Source: Rhynchosporium graminicola
Taxonomy: Eukaryota; Ascomycota; Leotiomycetes; Helotiales; Ploettnerulaceae
Direction of reading: 5' to 3'
Assembly (NCBI GenBank): GCA_900074885.1
Contig: FJUW01000026.1
Span: 62,001-126,000 of the forward strand
DNA length: 64,000 nt
Shown here: in pieces, positions 34,726-46,520 of the stretch
How the letters are laid out: each line of letters begins with the position of its first letter
How positions within the stretch are numbered: the first letter of the stretch is position 1
Made by a program: the position numbers and the translations under genes
The notes under the pieces: generated by a model
What the model saw: only the letters and a program-made list of their open reading frames with translations
The model's database searches: none
What the model was told of the DNA's origin: nothing

Positions 34726-37155
34726 GACGGCGGAAGCGTTTGAAAATTGACAAGATAGTTGAAGCCAAAGTTGGGCGTGAGGAGGAGTAAGGTTTGCATG
34801 GACTCCCTCATATTATTATTTATATACTCGATACTGCTTTAAAGAAAGCACGGGAAGAAAGCATGAGAGGCGAAAATGAAATGGCCGGCGTCGATAAGCT
34901 GCAGAATACTATGCCTACATACAATATATGTACTGGTGGGGCCAATCTTGAATCATGCCCCTGTCCATCGTCGTACTTAGTACTTATACATGTTACATGG
35001 GGGAGAACACACCACAGAATGGCGACTGGAGCCACATGGAAGCCCACATTAACTGTCAGGTTTGATGGCTGCATGGGCGCTTGTTTACTTTTGAGAGGTC
35101 CGTCCGTATCCGAGTGCAAATTCGATAGCTGCGGACGTCGACGGAACCCCAAAAAGTGACAGATTATGGAGTTATGCCTTCGGCGCGTGCTGCAACAGGC
35201 TTGCTTGTCACTTGTCAATTGTTCCTGCCTGCCAGACTGATACTAGTGAGGGCAGAGACCCATTGTTCGTAGAATTACTTACAATGGAATCCAGGACGGG
35301 GGACGGCTCGGTCAAGCAAATCCCGGCATCTCTGTGGAGGTATCTATCTACCCCACAACGGGAATATGGAATGTTCTATTCATTGTAAGTGTTCCTTGCG
35401 AGATACCTCCTCTCCTATGGCTAACAGCTAGCTTGTTCTTACTCCGTCCGTACTCTAACTCGTAGAATCCCCATCCAAACTTCAAATGGTCCTGGTCCCC
35501 GGTGGTCAGTGGTCGGTGGCCAGTGAGTGGCACAAGGGACTGACTTACTTGCTGCATATCCTGGGATTTGATGTTGATTGTATGTTGATTGTAGGAAGAA
35601 CGGCCGTGGAGCTCGCGAGACATACTGACACTGCCTTGACTGCCCAATTTCCCATGCTTGGAAGGGTACTCGAGGACGAAGAAACTCGGTATTGAACTGG
35701 GGCCGAAGTACTCAAGAGCGGGATAGCTGACTGAAGCCGAGACAGTCACGAGCTGCTTGAACAAATCATTATTACAGTACTTACACTTTACGATCCCGAT
35801 GAGGTTTCATTCAAAAGACCCTCCAACCTTTCAAGAAGACAACAACTCAAACAACATCTTAGAGTACAGTTGAGCAAAGTCCCAGGTTCCCGAGTCGCTG
35901 TTGCTGATCCTAAGACTTGGACTCTCAGTGCTGGATGATGGGAGAGTTGCAGGGAAGATGTACAAGAGCGATCGCGATCGCGAGTCAGTAAAAGTGGATT
36001 CTATCATGTGACTCGACATGTCTTGCTCGCTAACACTCATTTGAAAACTTTCGCGCCGTAACTCTCTCCGTACACAACATCTTCTCCACCTTCCTCCGGT
36101 CTCCAAGGACCGGGTTGAGCCAAAGTTGGCTGGAAAGCCGTTCCGTTTGCCTCCATGAATATGAATGCTATCTTTGAACCCCGGTTGAGATATTCTGTAT
36201 CGATCTGAGTGAGACATCTGCTTCTGCTTCGGCTCATTGCAATATTGGTCACGTGGAGTGGTGGACGGACATACTGAGTAGATGTGGTGGTTGATGAAAT
36301 TTATACGTGTTTGCTGACTGTGGTATCGCGAGCGAGTCACAGCGGCCTCAGCCAAGGTTGCCTCTCCCACTGCCGTCTTGCTAAAGCTGTTGCCACAGCC
36401 GGAAGCTTGGTACATCCGCTGAACCTTCGATTTCGATAACGATCAAGGGATCAATTTGTGGATCTTGTGTGTCCAGTTGGAACTTGATTCGTTCTGCACT
36501 GCCTGTTTCTTGTCTCCGCTTTCTATATTCATGCTGCATTGCTGGGAGTGTCTCTGGGACGTTTCCACCTGCAGAGCCTTCCTATCTAGAATCTCTCGGT
36601 GTTTTTCCAAGGATCTAGAGTCAATTGAGGAGTTGTTCAACCTGATTTGGAGCTGAAGTTATCGATGATCTTTTCCAGTTGCGCTCTTGTTTGACGAATC
36701 ATCCTTGCTTTCGGTGGCTCTCTCAGTAATCATTTGGGGTCCCGGGTCGCGGGATGGCGGACGACGATGAACTCAGGGTTCAGAGTACCGCTCCCAGACC
36801 TCCTTTTCCCCTCAGAAGCGTTCCAGAGCCTAGGAATCTCGTTGTTAACTGTCGATGGCCCTCACATCGCACAAAATTGTTGTGGTACGAGTCCCTTGTT
36901 CGAGGACGGCCCAGAAGAATTTCTGGATGCTGTTATGCCTCTCTTGCTCGGCTTCTCCATTTTATATGCGAATGCTGCAGAATCGTTTCTCAATCACTAA
37001 CCGTGCACATCTGGAGATAATTCGGTGACTTCTTATAATTCATCGATTCCCCATCAATCGAAGATCCACCGAAATCCACCCTTTGCTTTTCCCCCCTTCC
37101 GACAATCTATCGACAGACTCGATTTACTCCAGGTAAAAGGGTACCGATCTTTAGG
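34726..37155. other. Intergenic region, 2.4 kb
   Basis: The first part is the promoter of the carboxylesterase. A minus-strand open piece near 36037-36250 (ending DVVYGESYGAKVF) looks somewhat protein-like but has no recognisable start, splice pattern or family. No repeat family, RNA gene or mobile element was identified. Confidence 0.45.
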
Positions 37156-38841
37156 ATGGCAGCTGTGGGCTTGGGGCAGGTGGTGAGTGTGGAAGAAGAT
37201 CAGTATGGGGAAACCTTGATGTTAATTTACCTCAGACTTCTTGGTACATCTGTACCATTGTAGCAGTATTCTTTCTTTCTGCCAGACTGGTGGTCAAATG
37301 GATACGCTTCAAGGCCTTTTCTCTGGATGATGGATTTCTGGGACTGGCTGGGACATGTACGTACTGCGAGGCTATCATTCCTTTTTGTGGTCGTCACAAG
37401 AATCTCTAGAGATAATCTGTGTCATACCTCAAATCTTTGACAGGCACGGACTAACAAAAGTGTCACCTAGGTCTTGTCACAGATCTTGTTATACAGCAGC
37501 ACATGTGGAATTTGGGTAACGAAACTCGATCGAGCACAGTTGTTCACGCACTGACAATGGGAAGGCATGGCAACTCCGCAACTTGCCAGTCGGGCTGAGT
37601 TTGAGGGCATTATGCAAGTATGTTTTGAGACAATGCCATCAGTACATGTCTCTTTTCGAAAGACTGATCAAATTAGATGATTATACCTGGCTCAATTGCG
37701 TACGTTACATCGCTATGGGCTATCAAAGTTGCCTTGGTAAGTACTTGTGCCATCTGTGCATGCGCTTGGTCTGGGAGCTTATACGCATCTGCAAGGTCAT
37801 ATTCTACAAAAGGATCGCTGCCAGGACGAGACTTCAGACAGTGTACAACGTTGTACTTGGTGTTCTTGCTGTCACATGGGCAGTCATTTTCTTTGACATC
37901 ATATTTCAATGTTACCCAATCGAACGCAAATGGACATCAAATCCAAACAGGAAGCATAACCCGAACCCTATGGTAATACTAGGCCGCTCGTGCTGACATC
38001 GTGCAGATCAGTGTTCTAAGAAGGCATCCGATATCAACTACTGGATTACAATACTGTGTAAGCTCAACCCACCGATCATGACCTCCAACTTGCTAATCTT
38101 CGCAGCAAACATCCTTTTAGATGTTGTCAGTAAGTTTTGGCATATTTCTACTGAGATTTCCTAATTTAATCGACTATAGTAATCATACTACCAATCTCAA
38201 TGGTCGCCAAGCTTCAAATGCCACTGAAGCAGAAACTAGGCGTCGGAGCAATGTTTGCGCTTGGTTTCTTTGTCATTATTGCCAGCAGTACGTCGTATTC
38301 AAGCCCGCGCGTGGCACTTGTGCTAACCAAAGCTCCTAGTCATCCGAGCCTACTACTCCAGCAAGAACGAGACTATGTTGACATGCACTGTTTCAATGGT
38401 AGAGACTGCTGTCGCCATCATTGCAACGTGCCTACCGGGTAGGATCCTGCCTTGCGCACAATAACATTCCTGAAACGATTGCAGAACTAATAAATCTCCT
38501 TTACAGCCCTTCGTGTAATCATCCTTGGGCAAGTCTCTCGAGTCGGCACATCTGGCCCTCACTACGAACTTGGCTCCTCCCGACATACAAAAGTACAAGC
38601 GAGCGTGGCTGCTGCCTCGCGCCACGACAACTATCTCAACAGCGGGCAAAACACCAGCAAACGCGCAAATGACTCTGAGGATGAACTTGTCAAAGATACC
38701 GAACGAAACGGACGAAATGGTTTTGGAATGGTGTCACCTGGTCCGGTGGATGATAACGCCATTGCTGTGACCACGGAATTCCAGGTTCGAGAGGAGGATC
38801 AGAAAGAGAAAGGAAATAATAGGAATATGGTAAACTTCTAA
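37156..38841 (+). CDS. Rhodopsin-domain (Pth11/SAT4-like) seven-helix membrane protein
   Basis: Fungal plasma-membrane protein of the rhodopsin-domain family related to Pth11-like receptors; ligand and role are unknown. Eleven exons keep one frame: 37156-37182, 37236-37360, 37471-37515, 37590-37617, 37677-37736, 37796-37972, 38012-38057, 38106-38129, 38180-38287, 38340-38438 and 38507-38841, giving 357 residues. Family motifs appear in order: FSLDDGFLGLA, YTAAHVEFG, LWAIKVAL|VIFYKRI, QCYPIERKW, a cysteine opening exon 7, NYWITILSNILLDV, LPISMVAKLQMPLKQK and IIASIIRAYY. The C-terminal third is a polar cytoplasmic tail. All junctions are GT-AG by eye. The smallest exons (24-28 nt) are the least certain. 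Confidence 0.82.
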
Positions 38842-39096
38842 CGATGGATGTAAAACATGGGGAGCTTTTTGGGACGGAGTCTACGCTGGTATACGTGCGA
38901 AGATGGCTCAGGCGAGACGACGTGTAACGATTAATGTATTTATCAGGGACGTTGGCGGCTTCCGAACACCAATTCAGACTCCACAGATCATGAAAATTAT
39001 ATTTATCGATGGCGCCTATGGAAGTCGAAAAACAATCAAACCATCACCCTATTCCAAAGAAATAAAAATCACAGGTCGCAACTGTAAGTACTTTGC

Positions 39097-40339
39097 CTAC
39101 CATGCGAACTCCTCGTTGACCAACTTCTCCGACACATTCCACAGCCTCTCCGCCTCAGAGCTTGACAAAGCATTCGGCAGCGCCGTATCACTGATCTGAC
39201 AGTCCGCCAAATAAGCTCCCCAATTCTCCTTGCCATCCTTCATCTCACCTGGTCCTAGTTTCGGATCCAACGCAGCAACAATACTGGTAGCGGCACCCGC
39301 TCCGAGACTTTTGATCGGAACAGTACCGCTCGAGAGAAGTGCTTGCACGGCTCCGGTAGTCTCTTGGTCGAAAGCTCTGCCGAGCTCGCTGAAGATGACG
39401 CCGGGATGGATTGCGATGCTGAGGATGCCGTGCTTGGAGTAGAGTTTGTCGGTTAGTGCGATAGCGAAGAGGAGGTTCGCGACTTTGCTTTGGTTGTACC
39501 CTTCGAGTGGAAGGTACGACTTTTCGTCCAAGTCGCCATTTTGACCCCACCTAGTGGAAGATGGTGAGTTAGTCTCTATATTGGATTTCTTGATAGTGAG
39601 GGTCGAACCGTACGAGGGGAAGTGGAGATGAAGTTTTCAACGTACATCTTATGGACCTGATAGTTTGGCCTTTCATTTTCTAGGATATCTTTGTTTTTCT
39701 TCTCGAAATTGAGATCACTCCAACGCATCTGTGTCCAGGTTGGGGAAGCACTGGAAACATTGACAACTCGGGTGGCACCGCTGGTAGAGTTGCTCTTCGA
39801 TGATTTGATGAGCTTTGGCATGATCAATGAAGTGAAGAGAAAGTGTCCGATATGGTTTGTGGCGAACTGTATTTCGATGCCGTCTTCGCTGAGGGTTCGC
39901 TCTGGGATACACATGATGCCAGCACTATTGATAATGATGTCGAGAGTGGGAATATCAGACCATGAAAGAAGTTCGGAAGCAGCCGCTCGAACAGCTTTCT
40001 GGCTTGAAAGGTCCAGGATGAGTGGGCGATAAGATACATCTGGATACTCGGCTCGCAGGGCATCGATACTTTCATTGAGCTTGGCTTGACTTCGACCAGC
40101 AATGATGAGGTTTGCAGGCGCCTGAGAAGCCTGTGAGGAGATGGTTTTAGCATCATATTACGTGTCATCACTCTTTCGAATCGATAACTTACAAAGGCTT
40201 GTGCGGTTGTCCATCCCACACCACCACGGTTGACTCCTGTGACCAGAATATTCTTGCCACGCACAGAATTGGCAAATGCTTTGGCTACTTCAAGGGCTTC
40301 GGTGTTCCCATCAAAACTGGAGTATGTTGTACCTGGCAT
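39097..40339 (-). CDS. Short-chain dehydrogenase/reductase (retinol-dehydrogenase-like)
   Basis: NAD(P)-dependent oxidoreductase with a Rossmann fold; the substrate is unknown. There are three exons: 40339-40193, 40130-39646 and 39550-39097 (introns of 62 and 95 bp), giving 361 residues. The cofactor loop is TGVNRGGVG near residue 34. The structural NSAGIM, the catalytic serine in VNVSSAS and the active-site YNQSK follow in the usual order, then IHPGVIFSELGR. An N-terminal extension precedes the Rossmann strand. ATG 40339 (MPGTTYSS) gives a normal start. It is transcribed divergently from the zinc-cluster regulator, with 542 bp between their starts, an arrangement typical of a pathway enzyme with its regulator. 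Confidence 0.9.
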
Positions 40340-40881
40340 CTTGTGAAGTGAAGGAGTTGATGTGGAATGAATTTTTCGGTAAGCTATATTGATGGTTTGT
40401 GTGAAGATGTACAAAGTAGGAGGGATTGGACGCTTCTTTATACATTTGCTCCAAGGCCAACTCGAACACCATTTTCGGACGGCGTTACCGAAATCATATC
40501 TCCGTGCCTGTTGCGTTGCTATAGACCATCATCGTCAAATCAACACAACAATATTCATGCATTCTCGTAAGCTGATAGGTGGAACACGGGTGCTTACCGA
40601 AGAGCGCAAAGACTAACTGCATCCGGTCAACGTTGTGGCGTGGGGTCAGCCCCCTCAGAACGAGCTCAAAATGTAACCTCTTTAGGATCTCACCAAACTA
40701 CAACCTCCTCTCCGATGCTCATGCCACAGGAATAATCATCTCCCTCGAAACGTGGACAGTACGGACAAAGGCCTCTCGAAACCGCTCGAGCTCAAAGACT
40801 AGCCCATTTGGGAGCCGCTCTTGTTTCTATCTGTCCGTTATCCATCTCCGAGCCAGATACAAATTACAAAGTCCCGGTGAG
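40340..40881. promoter_or_regulatory. Shared divergent promoter, SDR / zinc-cluster regulator
   Basis: 542 bp between two divergent start codons. Zn2Cys6 proteins typically bind CGG triplets. Scattered CGG/CCG triplets occur (for example near 40478 and 40624), but no symmetric pair stands out. Confidence 0.4.
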
Positions 40882-42835
40882 ATGGTGAATAATGGCGCTT
40901 CTCAGGCCTGTCAGGCTTGTAAACAGCGACACAAAAAGGCAAGAATTGATAAGATCCTCTATATAGACCAAAAGCCGCTGATTCCGAGATAGTGCGACGA
41001 GACCCGTCCAGTAAGTAGCTTTGGCGTCTGATTCGGTCTATGAGAGTCTTCTCAGCCCTTGGTTGATTCGCTGTGTATATAGTCATGTATCCGATGCAAT
41101 AAAGCCCACCGAATATGTCCAGGATATGGTGCAGTTAAGGACATGAAATTTGTGAATTATGCTGCCAAAGGTGCCTGTAATGCATCAAGCCAATCTCTTC
41201 CTCTCATCACAGTTTCACCAAGCAATTCGACGGACGATGAGGCTCTGAATTGGGAAAGCATCGAAGACCAGGCCCGCAAGGAATTTTTCAAGGACTACTG
41301 CATTTACTCGCCAAACCAAGATCTATCCCGCGGATACTTGAGTGGACTTCCCGCCATGACGAGAAGAGCTGGTCCGTCGTCCGACGTTGCAAAAGCATGC
41401 ACAACCATCTCCCTCGCCAGTCTAGGATCAAAATCTGGAGATCCAAGAATATCGCAGAGAGGACAGAGTCTCCATACTTCACTCTTGAGATCTTTCAGTT
41501 TGAGCATCTCTGCTGGAGACACTTTCATAAGTGTTGAGTCGCTCATTACAGCGACACTTCTTGGATTGCACGAGGTATGTAGCCCTTCCATATCTTCGAC
41601 AGATAGCAGCGGCTGATACAGAAAGATCATCATCAATACCGACACCACGAATGGTGCACATATCGCTCACGCACAAGGAGTCTCCGCTATCCTGACAAGT
41701 GAGACTTCGCCATTCGATCTCATGTGTGGTGGAAAGCTCTTCAAAGCCACTACTCAGGACTTGGTAGATGCAAGCAGTACATGGAGAGTGAAGCTCTCAA
41801 ATTGGCAACATACTCCTCCGGATCCCCAAAAAGTAGCCTCCCGGCTCAGTATTCTGTGCACACCACTATCTAGACACGGAGCTGTGCCAATTGACGAGAT
41901 ATTCGCAAGGACAGAACCGTTGTATATTCGAGCCACATCACTTCTGGCTCGCAAGGCCACTCTAGATGAGCTGTATAGTGTCAAACGAGATGCAGAGAAT
42001 TTAAAGGATGAGTACAACCAATGGGAGGCGAGTCTACCAGAGGAGTGGTTACCAAGAGTAGTTGGTATAATCGATTCAAGTGGTGACGAAACATCGTGAG
42101 TCATGACCTAGATGATCTTCGTTTGGTGCCATCCATTGCAATTCAACGCATATCGCAAGAGTGATTGCTGCTCTGCTGTTTACTAGCCGGAGGATGTCCA
42201 ATTTGTTGCGACGCTGACGTACACGCCAGGAGACCCCAAGTAGGCTATTGGCCAGGGCCTGTGACATCTTACCACGACCGTAGGCAGACCTTTCCGCTCG
42301 AGAATCTTTGACTGACAGTCCGTAGCTTACATTGCGACGATTTGGAATGCCTATCGCAAAGCACGTCTTTTGGTCATCAACATCATCATGAGCTGCTACG
42401 ACAGGATATGCACCTTCCCCGAACACGAAGAGATCGATCCTGCAATTTTCACTGAAATCGCTGAACTCTCAGCAGGAATCGTATCATCTGTCCCATTCGT
42501 TCTCTCCGCCAATACACACGCCTTCTTAGATAGTGTGGGAAGCAATAAACCCCTTGTACCTGGCAGACCCATTGGTGGACTGCTCATCATGCACACTTTG
42601 TATATCATCTCGGTGCTACCTATTGTTGATCGTAAAATCCAGCGATATTTGCGGGGTTGTTTGACGTGGATTGGAAAACATATGAAAATTGGCCAGGCTG
42701 TTATATTATCTCAAGTGAGTTTTCTGATTTTAAAATTGCGGGAGTTGACACTAACGGGGCGAGTGCGTAACAAATGATCTCTTCGATTATGTGACGGAGG
42801 CGCATGTGTTGATCTGGGCGGGGATGCTCATCTAA
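40882..42835 (+). pseudogene. Zn(II)2Cys6 transcription factor, probably inactivated
   Basis: ATG 40882 (MVNNGASQ) leads into a complete zinc cluster. Exon 1 40882-40938 (CQACKQRHKK) joins by a GC-AG intron (donor GCAAGA) to an 18-nt exon 40993-41010 (CDETRP). A GTAAGT...TATAG intron then leads to exon 3 from 41083 (SCIRCNKAHRIC). Cysteine spacing is C-x2-C-x6-C-x6-C-x2-C-x6-C, as expected. Fungal-specific regulatory-domain signatures follow: LLGLHE, NTDTTNGAHIAHAQGVSAIL, EWLPRV, IWNAYRKARLL and the end HVLIWAGMLI. TGA at 41614-41616 interrupts the frame before YRKIIINTDT. Further frame changes and stops lie at about 42095-42320. Some of these could be mis-assigned introns, but no simple splice set repairs all of them. 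Confidence 0.7.
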
Positions 42836-44340
42836 ATGGCGAGAGCGAGCCAATAGTCGATCAGAGTAGGAGGATGGAAATCGAAGATGAGCGCATGACC
42901 CTTTGCTTCTGCTCGACCTCCAATCCTTTCATCATGCTAGATACCTCGTCGAATCATTCTGCTGCATTCTGCTCAGGTATGAGTGATCGTAGAGAAGAGT
43001 ATCGCACATCTAAAAGAAGACTAGTTGGGGATTCTGCTTCCTTTGATCCGTCAGATATGATTTGCAAGCCGATCTCAACAACTACAACGTTCTTGGTAGG
43101 GAATGTCTCATGGCGCTTTACTCATCTGACATTAAACTGCACCTTAGTTCCTGTATCACTGACCTTCCCGTCGCCTAAAATGCCGCTTACCTCGGCGCGA
43201 CCTCACCGGCGCGACCTCGTCATGGCCGCCCTACCTTCAACCCGTGATCTCCGCCCGCTCGCTCGCCAAACAAGATGCACCATCAAATAGCCAAATAAGC
43301 AGATATTGTCGTTCCAAATCCCATACTCTACCATCTGTTTGATGTCATATAGAGCAGACCATCTCCGACGCTAATGCTTGCACACGGAGGAGAACGGGAG
43401 AACGCCTCAACAATGGCAGCCTTATCCCATGGCTGGAGGTCAGTTCACAAGGAATAATTTTTTTTGGAGTGGTTTAGTAATGCACTTTTGACGATATCTC
43501 AAGTTGAAAGTAACGCGTTTACGGAGATTGCTGAATTTTTTGCCTTTTTTTATGCTTTGTTTGGGGAAGCTGAAGTCAACAAACAGTTACGCGAGCCCAG
43601 TGTCCACACTTTGCGACCGCGAATTGCGCGAACGTAGCGATTGCCACCTTTGACATCACGAACATCAAGGGCTACCTAATGTATGCCTCAGGATTCGATC
43701 TTGATTTGACCTGCCGCATACTGTCCACGTCGCCCGCACTGACGAATAATCTACTGACGTGCACCTCCTACCTCTCTTGCAACTTCATCTTCAAAATATA
43801 TTCCATCGAGCTGCATATGCTTTTAGCGAAAATAAATCTACTTGTTCGGGTAATAATGGTAGCGAGGGGGGAACCATGAATCCTTTGACCATAGAGCATT
43901 CATTTGGTTCTACTCATGGGTTTGTTGAATACTTGCATTTCCTCCCTTTGAACCGGACGCTTTTTGGTCAAGGCTCCCTCGGTAGGAGGCGCAAGTCCCC
44001 ACTGAACATTCGATGTCTCCCCCTCAATATTGTTCGGAATCCGCCTCGCGTGACCTCTGACCAAAGAAGTTCAAAGGTGGCCTAAGTTTGTGTAGTCGTC
44101 CTTTCACCCTCACCATGCTCTCCTCCTTGTCCTCCTCTCAAACGAAAACTGAGAAGCTGGGAAAGCTGCCGATATCTACGTTGAGGGCGAAGACGCTTGC
44201 TTCTAAAAACGGTAGCAAACTGAAGTGTAAAGCTGCCGGAATAGAGCTATGAGATTGCAACCTGCGTGTCAGAATGATGAGTTTTGGATACGTATCAGGA
44301 GCTACCACACTTGATTAGGATCACTCATCAGACATAGCGA
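42836..44340. other. Intergenic region before the minisatellite field
   Basis: Only short unconvincing frames are present (for example plus 42874-43290 and 43759-44085), without domains or splice structure. Composition becomes AT-richer toward 44340. Confidence 0.45.
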
Positions 44341-46520
44341 ATATCTAGGTCAAAGCAAGTTGGCTCGAAATAGTAGTATTTTCAAAACAAGTCGGCGTGA
44401 GACGAAATCAGATGGAACTGTCTTATGCCTCTGAATGCTTCGTTGATAGAAACTTGGATTATATATTAATTTTAGTTGCATTAAAAACAGAGCTAGACTC
44501 AGCTAGTTCCAACTAAGTTGCTTCGACTTCGCTCTAAATAATATACAAATATCTAGATCAAAGCTCAACCCAACTTGCTTTGAAAACACTACTAGCTCTA
44601 CTCAAGTTGCCTTGACCTAGCTCTAGTTAGTATATCTCAACTCAACTTGATTTGAAAACACTGCTATCTCTAAACAACTTGACTAAGCCTAGCTTAATTC
44701 AACTTGACTTGAAAACACTACTAGCTACTTGACTTGGTTCAAATCGTATATCAAGTCAACTTGAATTGAAAGCACCTACTATATCTACACAACTTGACTT
44801 GAAAACACTACTATATCTAGTCAACTTGACTTGACTAACCTAGACAACTCAACTTGCCTTGAAGACGCTACTATATCTTACTCAACTTGATTTGACCTAG
44901 CTCTAAGTAGTATATCTCAAGTCAACTTGATTTGAAAATACTACTATATCTACTCAACTTGACTTGACTGACCTAGCTTAACTCAACTTGACTTGAATAA
45001 TACTCGATCTACTCAACTTGATTTAACCTAGCTCAACTCGACTTGACTTGAAAACACTACTAGATCTAATCAACTTGACTTGAAAATACTGCTATCTCTA
45101 ATCAACTTGACTTGACTTAGCTTAAATTAACTTAATTTGAAAACACTACAATATCTACTCAACTTGCCTTAACCTAGTTCTTAATCGTATCCTAAGTCAA
45201 CTTGATTTGAAACTACTACTAGCTCTACTCAAGTTGCCTTGACCTAGCTCTCGGTATTATATCAAATATCCAGATCAAAGCTCAACCCAACTTGATCTGA
45301 AAACACTACTAATTCAAGTCAAGTTGCCTTAAGAATAAAAAGTTCAAAGTAACTTGAGTCGAACTAGCGGTATTTTCAAGTCAAGTTAACCTAAGATATT
45401 ACTTAGAGCTAAATCGAGGTAACTTATATTTTCAAGTTAAATTAACTTAAGATACTAAGTTAAGGTAACTTAAGTAGAACTAGTATAGTATTTAAATTAA
45501 GTTAACTTAAGATACTAAGTTAAAGCAACTTAAGTAGAACTAGTAGTGTTTTCAAATCAAGTTGATATAAGAAGAAGGAAGTTAAAGTAGCTTAGGTAGA
45601 ACTCGCGGTATTATCGAGTTAATTTGATTTAAGACTCGGATATTAAGTTAGGGTAACTTAAGTAGAACTAGTAGTATTTTCAAATCAAGTTAATGTAAGA
45701 AGAAGGAGGTTAAAGTAACTTAGGTAGAACTAGTAGTATTTTCAAGTTAATTTAAACTGAGATATTAGGTCAGGGTAACTTGAGTAGAAATAGTAGTGTT
45801 TTCAAGTCAAGTTGACTTGAGAACTAGGTTAAGGCAACTTGAGTAGAAATAGCAGTGTTTTCAAGTCAAGTTGACTTGAGATACTAGGTTAAGGCAACTT
45901 GATTAGAGCTAGCGGTATTTTCAAATCAAGTTGAGTTGAGATACGATTAAGAACTAGGTCAAAGAAACTAGCCTAGATTTAGCAGTAATTTCAAGACTAG
46001 ATAACCTAATATCTTCCCTTCATGTCCTACCTACCTCGTCCTAGCTATCAAAGCAACTAGCCGAAACTAAGCCGCAATGTCAAAACAAGCCGATAAAAGA
46101 CCTTCCCTTATTCGACCTCTCTTTATCATAACAAGTAGGCTAGATTTAGCTGAAATTTCAAACCAAGTTGAGCTGAAGCATCCTAGTAATTTTTTCCCTC
46201 GTTTTCGTCTTCAAAGCAACTTGAGATACTAGGTCAAGGCAACTTGAGTAGAAATAGCGGTGTTTTCAAGTCAAGTTGACTTAAGATACTAGGTCAAGGT
46301 AACTTGAGTAGATTTACCTGTGATTTCAAAGCAAGTTGACTTGAGACCTTTACTTATCCAGAACGCCCCTCTTATCAAAACAAGTAGCCTCGATTCAGCT
46401 GTGACTTCAAATCAAGTTGACTTGAGACCTTTCCTTCTCTCGATCTCCTCTCTTTATTGCAGAAGAAGTAGCCTAGATCTACCCGTAGTTTCAAAACAAG
46501 TTTACCCAGGACCCTCCCCT
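44341..46520. repeat. AT-rich degenerate minisatellite field with two arrays in opposite orientation
   Basis: Units of roughly 60 bp (range about 35-110) are repeated with many substitutions. In the right arm, about 45342-46350, units read like GTTTTCAAGTCAAGTTGACT followed by TGAGATACTAGG, TTAAGGCAACTT and GAGTAGAAATAG. In the left arm, about 44490-45330, the same unit appears as its reverse complement (CAACTTGACTTGAAAACACT, then ACTA and CTCAAGTTGCCTTGACCTAG). The arms meet around a short A-rich spacer near 45331-45341, and the flanking units are complementary across it. An isolated unit at 44341-44400 is again in right-arm orientation. From about 46130 to 46520 units are longer and diluted by CT-rich sequence. 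Each unit contains the near-palindrome TCAAGTTGACTTGA. No coding frame was found. Confidence 0.92.

Noticed and set aside
36037..36640. Minus-strand protein-like pieces, possibly remains of a STAND/NACHT N-terminus
   Set aside because: The similarity is too vague, with no conserved motif and no way to join the pieces.
41575..41602. GT-AG intron just before the TGA in the zinc-cluster gene
   Set aside because: It would be only 28 nt, too short for fungal splicing, and it shifts the frame away from the conserved NTDTTNGAH block.
42874..44085. Plus-strand frames between the regulator and the repeat field
   Set aside because: No domains, no splice logic and composition like the surrounding non-coding DNA.
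44341..46520. CRISPR-like regular spacing of repeats
   Set aside because: Repeats are degenerate, spacing varies, the units are contiguous rather than separated by unique spacers, and the genome is eukaryotic.
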